This document shows positions 1 through 8,624 of a DNA stretch of 61,259 bases, one piece after another. A model generated the notes under the pieces. The model saw only the letters and a list, made by a program, of their open reading frames with translations. It had not been told where the DNA came from and did not search any database. The stretch is from JAXGMQ01 sp964613055 (GTDB taxonomy: Bacteria; Caldisericota; Caldisericia; JAAYUI01): contig CAZTGD010000009.1 of NCBI GenBank assembly GCA_964613055.1, positions 1-61,259 of the forward strand, written 5' to 3'. Both the position numbers and the translations under genes were made by a program. Every line of letters starts with the position of its first letter. Within the stretch, counting starts at the first letter, position 1.

Positions 1-50
1 TTCATACCCTCATAGTAACAAAAATTCTGCGTATGTCAAGTGCATAATGC
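1..50 (+). repeat. 3' tail of the dispersed repeat element, copy A
   Basis: Bases 21-50 resemble the 3' end of the larger copies at 22861-23378 and (reverse strand) 45520-45836. The shared pattern is a short AT stretch, then a TGTGTCAGGTGC-like and a GTGCATAATGC-like segment. Only the tail of the copy is inside the window. The GTG that opens the first ORF falls within it. Similarity was judged by eye. Confidence 0.5.
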
Positions 51-1896
51 CGAAACTGAAAAGTTCACCGAGCGAAGGATCGGCAGTGAACTCTTTGAAT
101 GCGGTGATAGCCTCATTTCATTCTTTGGGTTAGGTACCAAATTTATAAATATATTGGATTTCAATGGAAAGCTGATTAAAACAGTTGAGTTCGATGAAGA
201 GGTTGAGATCCATGAGGTGAGTAAGCGGGGTTATGTCCTTTACTCTGTAGAGGGAGAAGACAGAAAAGCATGCAACAGAGACTGGTTTTGTTATGATGTA
301 GATAATAGTGAAACCTGGCATATTGAGGGATTTGCAGAAAATTATGATAGATTGTACGTGGTGGAGTACTTAAACATACCGAGTAGAGATATATTCACCG
401 TTTATTTGGGCAATTCAACCGGTGATGACAGGCAAATCGAGTATGATTTATGGGTGATAAACCCAGATAAAAAAGAGACATTTATGTTAGAAGATGCCCA
501 TGATCACGGAGTCTATGACAATTTTGTGGTATACAGCACATCAAGCGATCATGCTTATGGTCATATCAAGTTGTTTGATTCTGAGTCCAATAAAACACAC
601 ACACTCACAGATAAAAAAATGGACTATTATTGTCCCGTAATGAACAATGAAAGTATACTTTTTTTCAAGGAAGACCATACCAAGTGGTCTGTTCAATCCA
701 TTCCCTGCACCATGCATGATTGTGATGAAGAAGAACCCGAGAAGGGCAACACCGAATCAGAATCGGAGGGAGAGGGTGAGGTCACTGATAGGGAATTCGA
801 GTTTGGTGAAATTGAATCACTGACAAAAGTCAAGGCCAGAAGCATGTCTCCCGTCTGTGTAAACGGATACATCGTGTGGATGGATGGGATGTTCAACGGG
901 TCACTTAAATCACGCAACCTGGAGACTGGAGGTGAGGTCACTCTAATCGAGGATCTGGATAATGGACTATTTTCTTCTCCGGGAACGGGAACCTTCTTTG
1001 ATGGTGAATACTATTGCTCAAAGGTGTGGCAGGTCAATTCAATGGAAGAGTACATACAGCTGGGGAAGCTGGACGGCTCAATGAAAAAGAGGATAGCAGA
1101 AGAGGCTGTATTCGGCTATATCGTTTTGATGCATGAAGGCAAAGTGTTTCTCAGTCTAACATTCAGTGATGAAGATCAGAATGGTTTGTACGTATACGAC
1201 ATTGAATCGGAATCACTGGAGTCTTTCTCAAGTATAACAGGTATTGGTCGACTCATACCAGTTGCTGAAGGCTATATATGTTATTCCTTCGGAGAGGAAG
1301 CTGTCAGCCTGCTGGATGAGGATGGCAATCTGATAAGGATTCTTTTTAACGAAGGGGATGTGTGGGATGTAAATGAGCGATATATATTCTACCGAACCAA
1401 GACCGAAACAGACGATGGAGCCATTACAGACTGGTATTGCTATGATATGGATAATGACTCGACCTGGGAGATCGATCAGATGAGGGGCAACTATAACATT
1501 TTTGTGGGCAATGAAGCCTCCTTTACAAAGGATATCTTCACGATACACCTTGGAGAAAAGCTGAAAGGTGCTACTGGTTGGAAGCTGTGGGTTGTAGACC
1601 CTGAAACACAGAAGGCATACCTTGTAAAGGAATGGGTAGCAGGACCCAATGATTACATTCCCCAACCAGGCGTCAGCGTTTTTGATGATACTGCCGTCTA
1701 TGCCACAGGTGAGACTGACAGTTGGAACATAGAGATGTTTGATGCCGATACAGCTGAGAAGATCACAGTCACTAACATCAAGGGAAATTATTTTCATCCA
1801 TTCATAGCGGAAGACAGAATCCTGTACTTCAATGTAAAAGGAAATAAATGGACACTGGAATCCATACCATATTCAATGAAGGAAACCGAGCAATAG
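40..1896 (+). CDS. Propeller-type protein with two homologous halves, probably 5'-truncated
   Basis: This 618-residue protein belongs to no family I can name. It looks like a beta-propeller or TolB/WD40-like exoprotein: short beta-rich stretches with many aromatic and acidic residues. It is internally duplicated. DWFCYDVDNSETWHI near residue 81 matches DWYCYDMDNDSTWEI near residue 464, and each half ends with a W(S/T)(V/L)(Q/E)SIP motif (about 220 and 609). A very acidic linker spans about residues 228-260. There is no signal peptide, although similar proteins in this window have one. In-frame stops lie at bases 13-18, and the only start is a GTG inside the repeat tail with no convincing ribosome binding site. 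I infer that the true N-terminus was lost when the repeat arrived, or by frameshift. Confidence 0.6.
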   Translation: MHNAETEKFTERRIGSELFECGDSLISFFGLGTKFINILDFNGKLIKTVEFDEEVEIHEVSKRGYVLYSVEGEDRKACNRDWFCYDVDNSETWHIEGFAENYDRLYVVEYLNIPSRDIFTVYLGNSTGDDRQIEYDLWVINPDKKETFMLEDAHDHGVYDNFVVYSTSSDHAYGHIKLFDSESNKTHTLTDKKMDYYCPVMNNESILFFKEDHTKWSVQSIPCTMHDCDEEEPEKGNTESESEGEGEVTDREFEFGEIESLTKVKARSMSPVCVNGYIVWMDGMFNGSLKSRNLETGGEVTLIEDLDNGLFSSPGTGTFFDGEYYCSKVWQVNSMEEYIQLGKLDGSMKKRIAEEAVFGYIVLMHEGKVFLSLTFSDEDQNGLYVYDIESESLESFSSITGIGRLIPVAEGYICYSFGEEAVSLLDEDGNLIRILFNEGDVWDVNERYIFYRTKTETDDGAITDWYCYDMDNDSTWEIDQMRGNYNIFVGNEASFTKDIFTIHLGEKLKGATGWKLWVVDPETQKAYLVKEWVAGPNDYIPQPGVSVFDDTAVYATGETDSWNIEMFDADTAEKITVTNIKGNYFHPFIAEDRILYFNVKGNKWTLESIPYSMKETEQ

Positions 1897-2078
1897 ACAG
1901 CTAAAGTAGTTCTATAATTAACAAGCAGGTTGATAGATTCTTCCGAGTCATTTCGACTGCGCAATCCTCTATGACAAGAGACTGAAATCCCGGTAGTGAA
2001 TAAGTTTTCATCAAACCCTCACCTTTTTACTCACCATCAATAATTGATATCGAACCATATACAGCATACAATAACACC

Positions 2079-2816
2079 GTGGATTATAATCTAATCAAGA
2101 CAGGTGAGTTTGAGGTTGGGATGGAGAGGTATATGAAGCCCGACGCATATTGCGACTCCAACAGTCGCAATATAAGGAGTTTTGTGTCGTCTCTCATCAG
2201 GCAGGATGCTACAAATAAGCAGAAATACATGACCATCTTTCACTTTGTCAAGGATAACATCTGGTTTGCAGGAACACCCGGTTCGGTTGTGCCTGCCAGC
2301 GAGACCATCAAACAGGGCTTTGGTAGTGGTAGTAGCAAATCGATACTGATCGTCGCAATGCTCCGTATGGTGGGATTTCCTGCACGTTTCACAGCACACA
2401 TCATAGGTTGTTCGGTCTATTCAAAACTCATACCAAACCATATCAAGCGATTCATGCGCAAGCGTTATCTGCACCTCAGACCTGAGATCAGATGGAAGAA
2501 AAGGTGGATTAGCCTGGAGGGTTGCATTCTCGACAACAACTACATTGAAAGTTTAATGAGAACCTTCCCTCTGTCTGATTCTGCTTGGGGATTTGGACTG
2601 GGTTATCAGGGCACCATAAGCAGACTCAACGCTGAGATGAATGCCTGGGATGGAGAAAACGACCTGAATCTGTTTGGGAATCGTGTCATTGCAAAACTCG
2701 GTGAGGTAATAGATCCAACTGGAGTAATAGAAAAGCACTCTAAGGGATCGTATCTGTCATCGATAATTGACAAGATGATATCAAAAAAGATTGGCAAGCT
2801 GAGAACATGCCTGTAG
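2079..2816 (+). CDS. Transglutaminase-like protein lacking the catalytic Cys
   Basis: The 245-residue product has a transglutaminase-like core. GSGSSKSILIVAMLRMVGFPARF-type sequence around residues 85-107 aligns with the family motif in which an active-site Cys starts the helix (C-x-x-K/F-A-x-L...LLR..G.PAR). Here Gly and Ser fill that region and no Cys is present. A WISLEG...D segment near 145 resembles the later His/Asp part of the fold. I infer an inactive or repurposed fold. The start is GTG at 2079; no ATG or good ribosome binding site lies upstream in the open frame. Its last 10 bases overlap the next gene, so the two are probably translationally coupled. Confidence 0.6.
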   Translation: MDYNLIKTGEFEVGMERYMKPDAYCDSNSRNIRSFVSSLIRQDATNKQKYMTIFHFVKDNIWFAGTPGSVVPASETIKQGFGSGSSKSILIVAMLRMVGFPARFTAHIIGCSVYSKLIPNHIKRFMRKRYLHLRPEIRWKKRWISLEGCILDNNYIESLMRTFPLSDSAWGFGLGYQGTISRLNAEMNAWDGENDLNLFGNRVIAKLGEVIDPTGVIEKHSKGSYLSSIIDKMISKKIGKLRTCL

Positions 2817-3709
2817 ACGATAACAACTCACCTCGACCTGAAGGTGCGCGTCACCTGCACGCGAGACTCGATCTGTCTACGCTTCCATGGGAGTTCTGGT
2901 CGCTGATATTCGACTCAGCAAGGGTGTCTTCCCAGACGGGCAGTCTGGTGAGTGTGAGTAAAACACCAGGTGAAAATGGATTCATCCGATTCAAAACTAA
3001 GGATTCAAGTGTAAGCTGGGACGTTCATACCAGCCAGTTTGTTGAGATGGAACTGCTCGAACTGAACGTCAGTGACGGTCCCTGGCACTCCAACCCAGAT
3101 GTACCTCAGGATATCAGTATTACCACTGATGACCAGACGAATATTGTCATGAGTGGGTTTGACAGGGCGAGAAGCTATGACGGCGCATTCTTCACCGTAT
3201 GCCAGTGGCTTTGGACATTCGTGTCGAGAATCGGTCAACAGCTGGGTGGCGACACCGATAAATGCGTCCACCTTCACACGGGGATAGACTGCTGGATGGA
3301 GTACGATGCTCCACCAGACCACATCCGTGAGATGATACTCAATCCCGAGAAATCCGTCTGCTGGCTTGCTGATGAGGTGGTAACCGACACTCGCGAGGGT
3401 GGCAGGTTCTGGCTTCGGTGGAAACGGGGCTGGGGAGAGCTGGCTTTGACGGGCGTTCTCAAGGTATTCAAGGTGGGGCACCTGATGGTTCAGATGAAGG
3501 ACAACCCTTTTGGGGACAACATCCCGCTAAGGGTACAGTTCTTCATTGAGCAGATTGAAGCAGAACGAGTCCGGCTGAGGATCGCTGTGGATGGCATTCC
3601 CTACATCTCAACGTCATCGTTTTCCAACCTTCTGCTCAGCGACCTCATCCAGCAAGCGCTTATCGGTCTGTCACTCATCCTGAAGAAAACACAAGCGGAT
3701 AATAAGTAG
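2807..3709 (+). CDS. Probable SRPBCC/START-like protein
   Basis: This 300-residue soluble protein overlaps the transglutaminase-like gene by 10 bases. Its C-terminal half (about residues 160-265: WMEYDAPPDHIREMILNPEK, then GGRFWLRWKRGWGE and alternating strands) reads like an SRPBCC/polyketide-cyclase fold, which binds hydrophobic ligands in other families. The N-terminal half, with a Trp-rich start at about 25-35, is unrecognised. There is no signal peptide or membrane segment. The assignment rests on pattern only. The close coupling suggests that it works with the upstream protein. Confidence 0.5.
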   Translation: MPVDDNNSPRPEGARHLHARLDLSTLPWEFWSLIFDSARVSSQTGSLVSVSKTPGENGFIRFKTKDSSVSWDVHTSQFVEMELLELNVSDGPWHSNPDVPQDISITTDDQTNIVMSGFDRARSYDGAFFTVCQWLWTFVSRIGQQLGGDTDKCVHLHTGIDCWMEYDAPPDHIREMILNPEKSVCWLADEVVTDTREGGRFWLRWKRGWGELALTGVLKVFKVGHLMVQMKDNPFGDNIPLRVQFFIEQIEAERVRLRIAVDGIPYISTSSFSNLLLSDLIQQALIGLSLILKKTQADNK

Positions 3710-3854
3710 ATATTCAGTATTAAGAGAAATATTCACGTTAGGGGGTTGACATACTACGATAATATGCTAATTTATTGTATATAAGGTGATGATATCACTT
3801 TAGAACTGATGTGATGCATCGTAAACAAAAAAATAAGAAGAGGAAGTACACAAA

Positions 3855-5117
3855 ATGCTAATCAGTTTCACAGTAAAGAACTGGATGTGCTTTAAGGAAG
3901 AGATTACGTTTTACATGGAGAAGACTAGGGAGAGACAACACAGCGACAGGATACCGAGGTCTGATGCTAATGATATCAGCATCCTTCCCATTGGTGCTAT
4001 CTATGGAGCGAATGCATCGGGTAAATCTAGTCTGTACAAAGCGATAAAATTTGCACATGATTTTATTTGCACACCACTTCCAAAACCAGAAACCAAAATT
4101 CCAATCAATCCATACAAGCTTGATGATGACTCACGCAATAATCCATCCACTTTTGAGTTTGATGTGCTGATAAACGAGAAACGATACGTATACATGTTCT
4201 CTGTCTCCAAAGAGGAAGTGCTGGAGGAGAAACTAGTTGAAGTAAGAAAAAGTGGTTCTGAAAAGGTATTATTTCATAGAGAGAAGGGCAATGATGATCC
4301 AAGACTTGCGAAGGGTATGAAAGAAAGGGACAGGATGCAATATGCATTCAAGAATACAAGACCAAACATGCTTTTCCTTTCAAAAACCGTTGAAGACAAT
4401 ATTGATGAGTTCAGATTTTTCAGGGATTGGTTGTATCACCAACTTATACTAATTGAACCATATAATATTTCTAGTATGTATAAACAGTACGATATTGATG
4501 TAGGGAATAAAATACTTGGCGATGCTAGCCAAATTATTAGAGATTATGACACCGGTATTTCAAATATAGAATTAATGGAACATCAACTACCAGAGAAATT
4601 TATAAATGAATTAGATAAATCTAGTGAAAATAATTCATATTTTTTATATTTATCCAATGAAATGAAAAAAGAAATTCTTTTCAGACATAAAGGAGATCAA
4701 GGCAAAGATTACTTTTTAGACGAACATGAGCAATCGGATGGTACAAGGAGGATCTTGGAGCTTCTACATCCAATGACAAAGAAAGGGATTTTTGGCAAAA
4801 GACCTCTTACTATAATAATCGATGAGATAGATAGAAGCCTGCATACGCTGGCTACCAGAAAATATATTGAAAACTTCCTTGAAGGTTGCAACAAGGATTC
4901 CAGAGATCAGCTTATCTTTACGACTCATGATATACTGCTCATGGATCAAGATATTCTACGAAGAGACGAAATACATTTGCTGGATAAGGACGAATTCGGT
5001 TCTTCAAAGCTCTATTCACTTGCAGAGTTTAAGGAGCTCAGATATGACCTTAACCTAATGAACAATTATCTTATCGGACGTTTTGATGGGATTCCTAAGA
5101 TCGAAAAAGAGTTATAA
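3855..5117 (+). CDS. AAA15-type ATPase, RloA-like
   Basis: A 420-residue ATPase of the ABC/SMC-like AAA15 class. It begins with the typical MLISFTVKNWMCFKEE strand. Walker A is YGANASGKSS near residue 54, an SDGTRR signature precedes Walker B, and Walker B is IIIDEIDRSLH near 320, followed by a THD-type switch (FTTHDILLMDQD). In this family the ATPase commonly pairs with an RloB or nuclease partner in phage-defence or restriction-associated loci, and that partner follows 6 bases downstream. The ribosome binding site AAGAGGAAG lies before the ATG. The middle of the gene (about 4440-4720) is visibly AT-rich compared with tldDE, which fits horizontal acquisition. Confidence 0.85.
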   Translation: MLISFTVKNWMCFKEEITFYMEKTRERQHSDRIPRSDANDISILPIGAIYGANASGKSSLYKAIKFAHDFICTPLPKPETKIPINPYKLDDDSRNNPSTFEFDVLINEKRYVYMFSVSKEEVLEEKLVEVRKSGSEKVLFHREKGNDDPRLAKGMKERDRMQYAFKNTRPNMLFLSKTVEDNIDEFRFFRDWLYHQLILIEPYNISSMYKQYDIDVGNKILGDASQIIRDYDTGISNIELMEHQLPEKFINELDKSSENNSYFLYLSNEMKKEILFRHKGDQGKDYFLDEHEQSDGTRRILELLHPMTKKGIFGKRPLTIIIDEIDRSLHTLATRKYIENFLEGCNKDSRDQLIFTTHDILLMDQDILRRDEIHLLDKDEFGSSKLYSLAEFKELRYDLNLMNNYLIGRFDGIPKIEKEL

Positions 5118-5123
5118 GAGATT

Positions 5124-5741
5124 ATGCGTAGAAAACGTCCATACGGTGTTATCCCAGTAAGGAAAATTTTTCACATAGTAACTGAAGGTGAAGTGACTGA
5201 AAAGGTTTATTTTAGACATATTGGTCGATTTAGAAAGAACATTAATATCAATGTTCACACAAAAAAGCATGGTTTAAACGCAAAAATAATTATGGATTTG
5301 CTTCAAATAAAAGTGATTGATAAAAAAACACTAAACGATGGAGATGAGGTTTGGATAGTAATCGATAGAGATCGGTGGGATATGAAGCATGTTGAGCAGT
5401 GCTACAAAAAAATATGCAAATTGAATAAAAGCAATGATGAAGGGGAAAATAAAGAAGTTTCTTTTGAAATGGCTTTTAGTAACCCCTGCTTCGAATACTG
5501 GCTATTGCTTCACTTTGAAAAACCAAAAAATATCACAGCGAAGAATATAACCAATAAGTTGAAAAAACACATACCTAACTACGAAAAACTTAAAAACGTT
5601 AATAATTGCAAGTACTTCACTGAAAACTGCATAAATAAAGCGATTGAAAATGCAAAGAAAGACCGAGATATAATGAAATGCAAATGGCCAGAATCCACAG
5701 GCACCACAGTGTACCGACTCGTCGAAGATATATTTGGATAA
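5124..5741 (+). CDS. RloB-like protein with TOPRIM-type motifs
   Basis: This 205-residue protein matches the RloB family. TEGEVTEKVYF near residue 18 carries the conserved Glu, VWIVIDRDRWD near 74 has the D-x-D, and FSNPCFEYWLLLHFE near 118 is the family hallmark. RloB proteins are thought to adopt a TOPRIM-like fold and act with AAA15 ATPases, as in RloA/RloB and AbiL-like loci; the biochemical role is not settled. The gene starts 6 bases after the ATPase stop, so the two form an operon. It is AT-rich like its partner. Confidence 0.85.
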   Translation: MRRKRPYGVIPVRKIFHIVTEGEVTEKVYFRHIGRFRKNININVHTKKHGLNAKIIMDLLQIKVIDKKTLNDGDEVWIVIDRDRWDMKHVEQCYKKICKLNKSNDEGENKEVSFEMAFSNPCFEYWLLLHFEKPKNITAKNITNKLKKHIPNYEKLKNVNNCKYFTENCINKAIENAKKDRDIMKCKWPESTGTTVYRLVEDIFG

Positions 5742-5775
5742 GAAATCTATTTAATCAACCCTTCCGTTCCCTTCA

Positions 5776-5803
5776 TTGACATTTTATCGATTTCATGTAT
5801 TAT
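5776..5803 (+). promoter_or_regulatory. Sigma70-type promoter of tldD-tldE
   Basis: TTGACA at 5776-5781, a 16-base spacer and TATTAT at 5798-5803. It lies 30 bases upstream of the tldD ATG in the short gap after rloB, so tldDE is transcribed independently of the defence pair. Confidence 0.8.
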
Positions 5804-5832
5804 ACCATAAATTACATGAAAAAGGATAAACT

Positions 5833-7206
5833 ATGAAAATAGACATAGAGGCACTGTCAAAGGGAAGAAACTGCGATTATCTTGAGATCAGGCTGGAAGA
5901 CAGTCAGAGGACTGATATCCAGTTCTCTGGCAGAGATATCGACAAATCACTAATCAAGCGTGAGTTCGGTGGCAATGTTCGCGCCTGCCACAAGGGAGGC
6001 TGGAGCTTTGTATCCTTCAACTCACTCGATGGCATTGAGAAGAGCGTTGAGCAGGCTGTTAAACAAGCCAGGGAGATAGGTTCGATGGTCTCTGGCAAGA
6101 CTGAGCTTGCCCCGGTTGATCCGGTTAAGGATGTTGTCAGGATCAACACGGTTGCTGATGTCCGTGACATCATGCTGGAGAAGAAGATGGATACACTGCT
6201 TGCTTATAACGACCTGATCCTCTCCATCCATGACTCGATCAAGTCAAGCTCCATAGCCTATCGCGATGCGTTCACAACACTTCAGTTTGCAAACTCTGAA
6301 GGCACTTCCATCATCCAGGAGAAGATGGACATGGGATGCAACCTGACTGCGATAGCGACCGGTGACGGGAAGACCAAGTATGGACCCGTTTCTGTCGGCA
6401 GTTCAAACGACTGGTCAAAGCTCCTGGGGCTAGAAGACAAGTTGAGGGAGAAGGGCAAGCTGGCTGTTGAACTGCTTTCAGCGCCACTGCCAAAGAGTAA
6501 TAAATACACAGTCATACTCGGAGCTAAACTCGCCGGCACCTTTATTCATGAGGCATTTGGTCACCTGTCTGAAGGTGACAACGTGTATGAAAACCCGGAA
6601 CTTGCGAGTGTGATGACCATGGGCAGAACATTTGGCAAGCCACTGCTCAACGTTTACGACACGGGTCTCGATGTTGGTGTCAGGGGATTCCTGAAGTATG
6701 ATGATGAGGGTGTGCCTACCGAGAAGACCTGGCTCATCCGAGAGGGCAAGCTGTCGGGCAGGCTACATTCAAGAGAAACGGCGGGTAAGATGGGCGAAAG
6801 AGCAACCGGCTCTGCACGCGCCATCAACTACCAGCATCCACCCATACCTCGAATGAGGAATACCTGCATTCAGAAGGGTGACACCACTCCAGAGGACATG
6901 ATAGCAAACATAAAGAATGGTATAATCTGTGAGGGTGTGTTTGGCGGACAGACAAACGGTGAGATGTTCACCTTCAAGTCAGCCTACGCCTACATGATTG
7001 AAAACGGCAAGAAGACAAGGCTTATGTCAGGACCAATGCTTCAGGGCAACGTGTTTGAAACGCTTGGTAACATCTCAGTAATTGGCACGGACTACATTGA
7101 CCCAGACTCAGCCGGTGGTTGCGGTAAGGGTGGTCAGGGACCGCTACCAACGACACACGGTTCTCCATCGGTACGTATAGACGATGTTGTTGTGTCGGGA
7201 GATTAG
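5833..7206 (+). CDS. tldD: TldD, metalloprotease subunit of the TldD/TldE complex
   Basis: A 457-residue cytoplasmic protein of the TldD/PmbA family. TldD carries the zinc-binding HExxxH motif, seen here as HEAFGH at about residues 239-244 (after GAKLAGTFI) and followed by LSEGDNVYENPELA. The C-terminal GGCGKGGQGPLPTTHGSP segment is also typical. In E. coli TldD and TldE form a heterodimeric peptidase that degrades unfolded peptides and matures microcin B17; archaeal homologues behave similarly. The partner gene follows 8 bases after the stop with a good AGGAGG site. Length is normal. No peptide-modification genes are adjacent, so a housekeeping role is more likely. Confidence 0.95.
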   Translation: MKIDIEALSKGRNCDYLEIRLEDSQRTDIQFSGRDIDKSLIKREFGGNVRACHKGGWSFVSFNSLDGIEKSVEQAVKQAREIGSMVSGKTELAPVDPVKDVVRINTVADVRDIMLEKKMDTLLAYNDLILSIHDSIKSSSIAYRDAFTTLQFANSEGTSIIQEKMDMGCNLTAIATGDGKTKYGPVSVGSSNDWSKLLGLEDKLREKGKLAVELLSAPLPKSNKYTVILGAKLAGTFIHEAFGHLSEGDNVYENPELASVMTMGRTFGKPLLNVYDTGLDVGVRGFLKYDDEGVPTEKTWLIREGKLSGRLHSRETAGKMGERATGSARAINYQHPPIPRMRNTCIQKGDTTPEDMIANIKNGIICEGVFGGQTNGEMFTFKSAYAYMIENGKKTRLMSGPMLQGNVFETLGNISVIGTDYIDPDSAGGCGKGGQGPLPTTHGSPSVRIDDVVVSGD

Positions 7207-7214
7207 GAGGCAAC

Positions 7215-8558
7215 ATGATAGACAAGATATTTGATATAGCACACAAGGAGTTTGACCACTGCGAGGTTTGCCAGATAAAGAAGACAGAACAGCCTGTGGA
7301 GTTTTCCGCTGGTGTACTGAAATCAATCAACGCTAACCAGAGAGATGGGTTTGCGATTCGCGGTGTAAAGGATGGTAAGCTGGCGTTTTCATCCTCAACA
7401 AAGCCAAACTCGGGAAGGGAGCTGGTTGACCAAGCTCTTGCATCCATAGCATTCTCTACCAAAATGGACTTCGACTTTGCAGGCAAACCTGAAGCTCTTC
7501 ACCACCCGAAGATAACAGACGACAGGATCGCGGGGATGACAGACAGCGACAAGATCGAACTGGGTCAGAAATCCATTGAAAGGATTAAAAAGCTTCATGA
7601 CAAGGCGCAGGTGGGATGTGGGGTTTCAACCGATAGGATGACTATTTCCATTCGCTCGACCGATGGATTCGAGGATACATACACTAAGGATACGATGGAT
7701 TTTGGTATAGGTATAAACCTTGTTGATGGAGAGAATATGCTTTCAGCTCATTCCATTACAACCAAAGCCGAATACGTTGACCAAACAGACGACATGCTTT
7801 CTGATGTTGAGCGACTTTTCAAGTGGGGCATGAAGAACGTGAAGGCTCCGTCTGGCAAGTACAAGGTGCTGTTCACTCCGTCAGCGGCAACTCACATCAT
7901 GGGGATCCTGAAAGCCAGCTGGTCGGGCAAGAGCGTGTACAAACAGATAAGTCCCTGGTCAGGTAAGGTTGGCGAGAAGATTGCCGATGAGAGACTGTCC
8001 ATCTATGATGATGCAACCATTGATGGTATGGCGATATCCTGTCCGTTTGACAGCGAGGGAACGCCCACCCAGAGAACACCGATTATTGAGAAGGGTGTGC
8101 TGAGGGGTTTCATCGCAGACCGCCAGACCGCAAAGAAGCTTGGAATAGCTCCAACCGGCAATGGTTTCAAACGAGGGGGCATGTTTGGCACGAGTGAATT
8201 GATAGACGCCATTCCAGTGACCGCCTCCAGCACCATGGTGGTGACGCCTGGGCACAAGCATTCTGATGAAATACTTGCAGGCATGGATGAAGGGGTGCTG
8301 GTTGACGGACTTCTTGGCACCATGATGGGCAACGCCTACTCCGGCATGCTGTCTGGCAACATCGCTCTTGGCTATCATGTGAAGGACGGCAAAGTACTCG
8401 GTCGAATCAAGGATGCCATGCTGACGGTCAACCTGTTTTCGGCTATAAGGGATTCAATCACCCAGATAAGCAGTGACGCTATACTACAGCCCGGATGGGC
8501 AGGGCATTGCCTGATCCCATGGATACTCATTGACGACTGTAATGTTGTGATGAAATAA
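7215..8558 (+). CDS. tldE: TldE/PmbA, non-metal subunit of the TldD/TldE protease
   Basis: A 447-residue TldD/PmbA paralogue without the HExxxH motif, as expected of TldE (PmbA). Family landmarks are VEFSAGVLKSINANQRDGFAIRG-type sequence near residue 35, a SPWSGKVGE stretch near 250 and the C-terminal GLLGTMMGNAYSGMLSGN segment near 360. AGGAGG lies 5 bases upstream of the ATG, and the gene is co-transcribed with tldD. The two subunits are known to be required together for peptidase activity. A strong hairpin follows. Confidence 0.93.
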   Translation: MIDKIFDIAHKEFDHCEVCQIKKTEQPVEFSAGVLKSINANQRDGFAIRGVKDGKLAFSSSTKPNSGRELVDQALASIAFSTKMDFDFAGKPEALHHPKITDDRIAGMTDSDKIELGQKSIERIKKLHDKAQVGCGVSTDRMTISIRSTDGFEDTYTKDTMDFGIGINLVDGENMLSAHSITTKAEYVDQTDDMLSDVERLFKWGMKNVKAPSGKYKVLFTPSAATHIMGILKASWSGKSVYKQISPWSGKVGEKIADERLSIYDDATIDGMAISCPFDSEGTPTQRTPIIEKGVLRGFIADRQTAKKLGIAPTGNGFKRGGMFGTSELIDAIPVTASSTMVVTPGHKHSDEILAGMDEGVLVDGLLGTMMGNAYSGMLSGNIALGYHVKDGKVLGRIKDAMLTVNLFSAIRDSITQISSDAILQPGWAGHCLIPWILIDDCNVVMK

Positions 8559-8570
8559 AATCGATATTGA

Positions 8571-8604
8571 TTCATCCCTGGGTGGCTACCCACCCAGGGA
8601 TGAA
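8571..8604. terminator. 15-bp hairpin between convergent genes
   Basis: A perfect 15-bp inverted repeat (TTCATCCCTGGGTGG with a 4-base loop, then its complement) sits 12 bases after tldE and 20 bases before the end of the reverse-strand ATPase gene. A U-tract is weak on either side. The position suggests a bidirectional terminator. Confidence 0.7.
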
Positions 8605-8624
8605 CACAAGTAAATACTAATTGA

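Noticed and set aside
1228..1797. 189-codon reverse ORF inside the first gene
   Set aside because: It is the shadow of a well-supported forward gene and has no ribosome binding site.
3746..3773. TTGACA at 3746 as promoter of the ATPase/RloB pair
   Set aside because: The -35 is perfect, but the best hexamer at a normal spacing (TAATTT) is poor; left unassigned.
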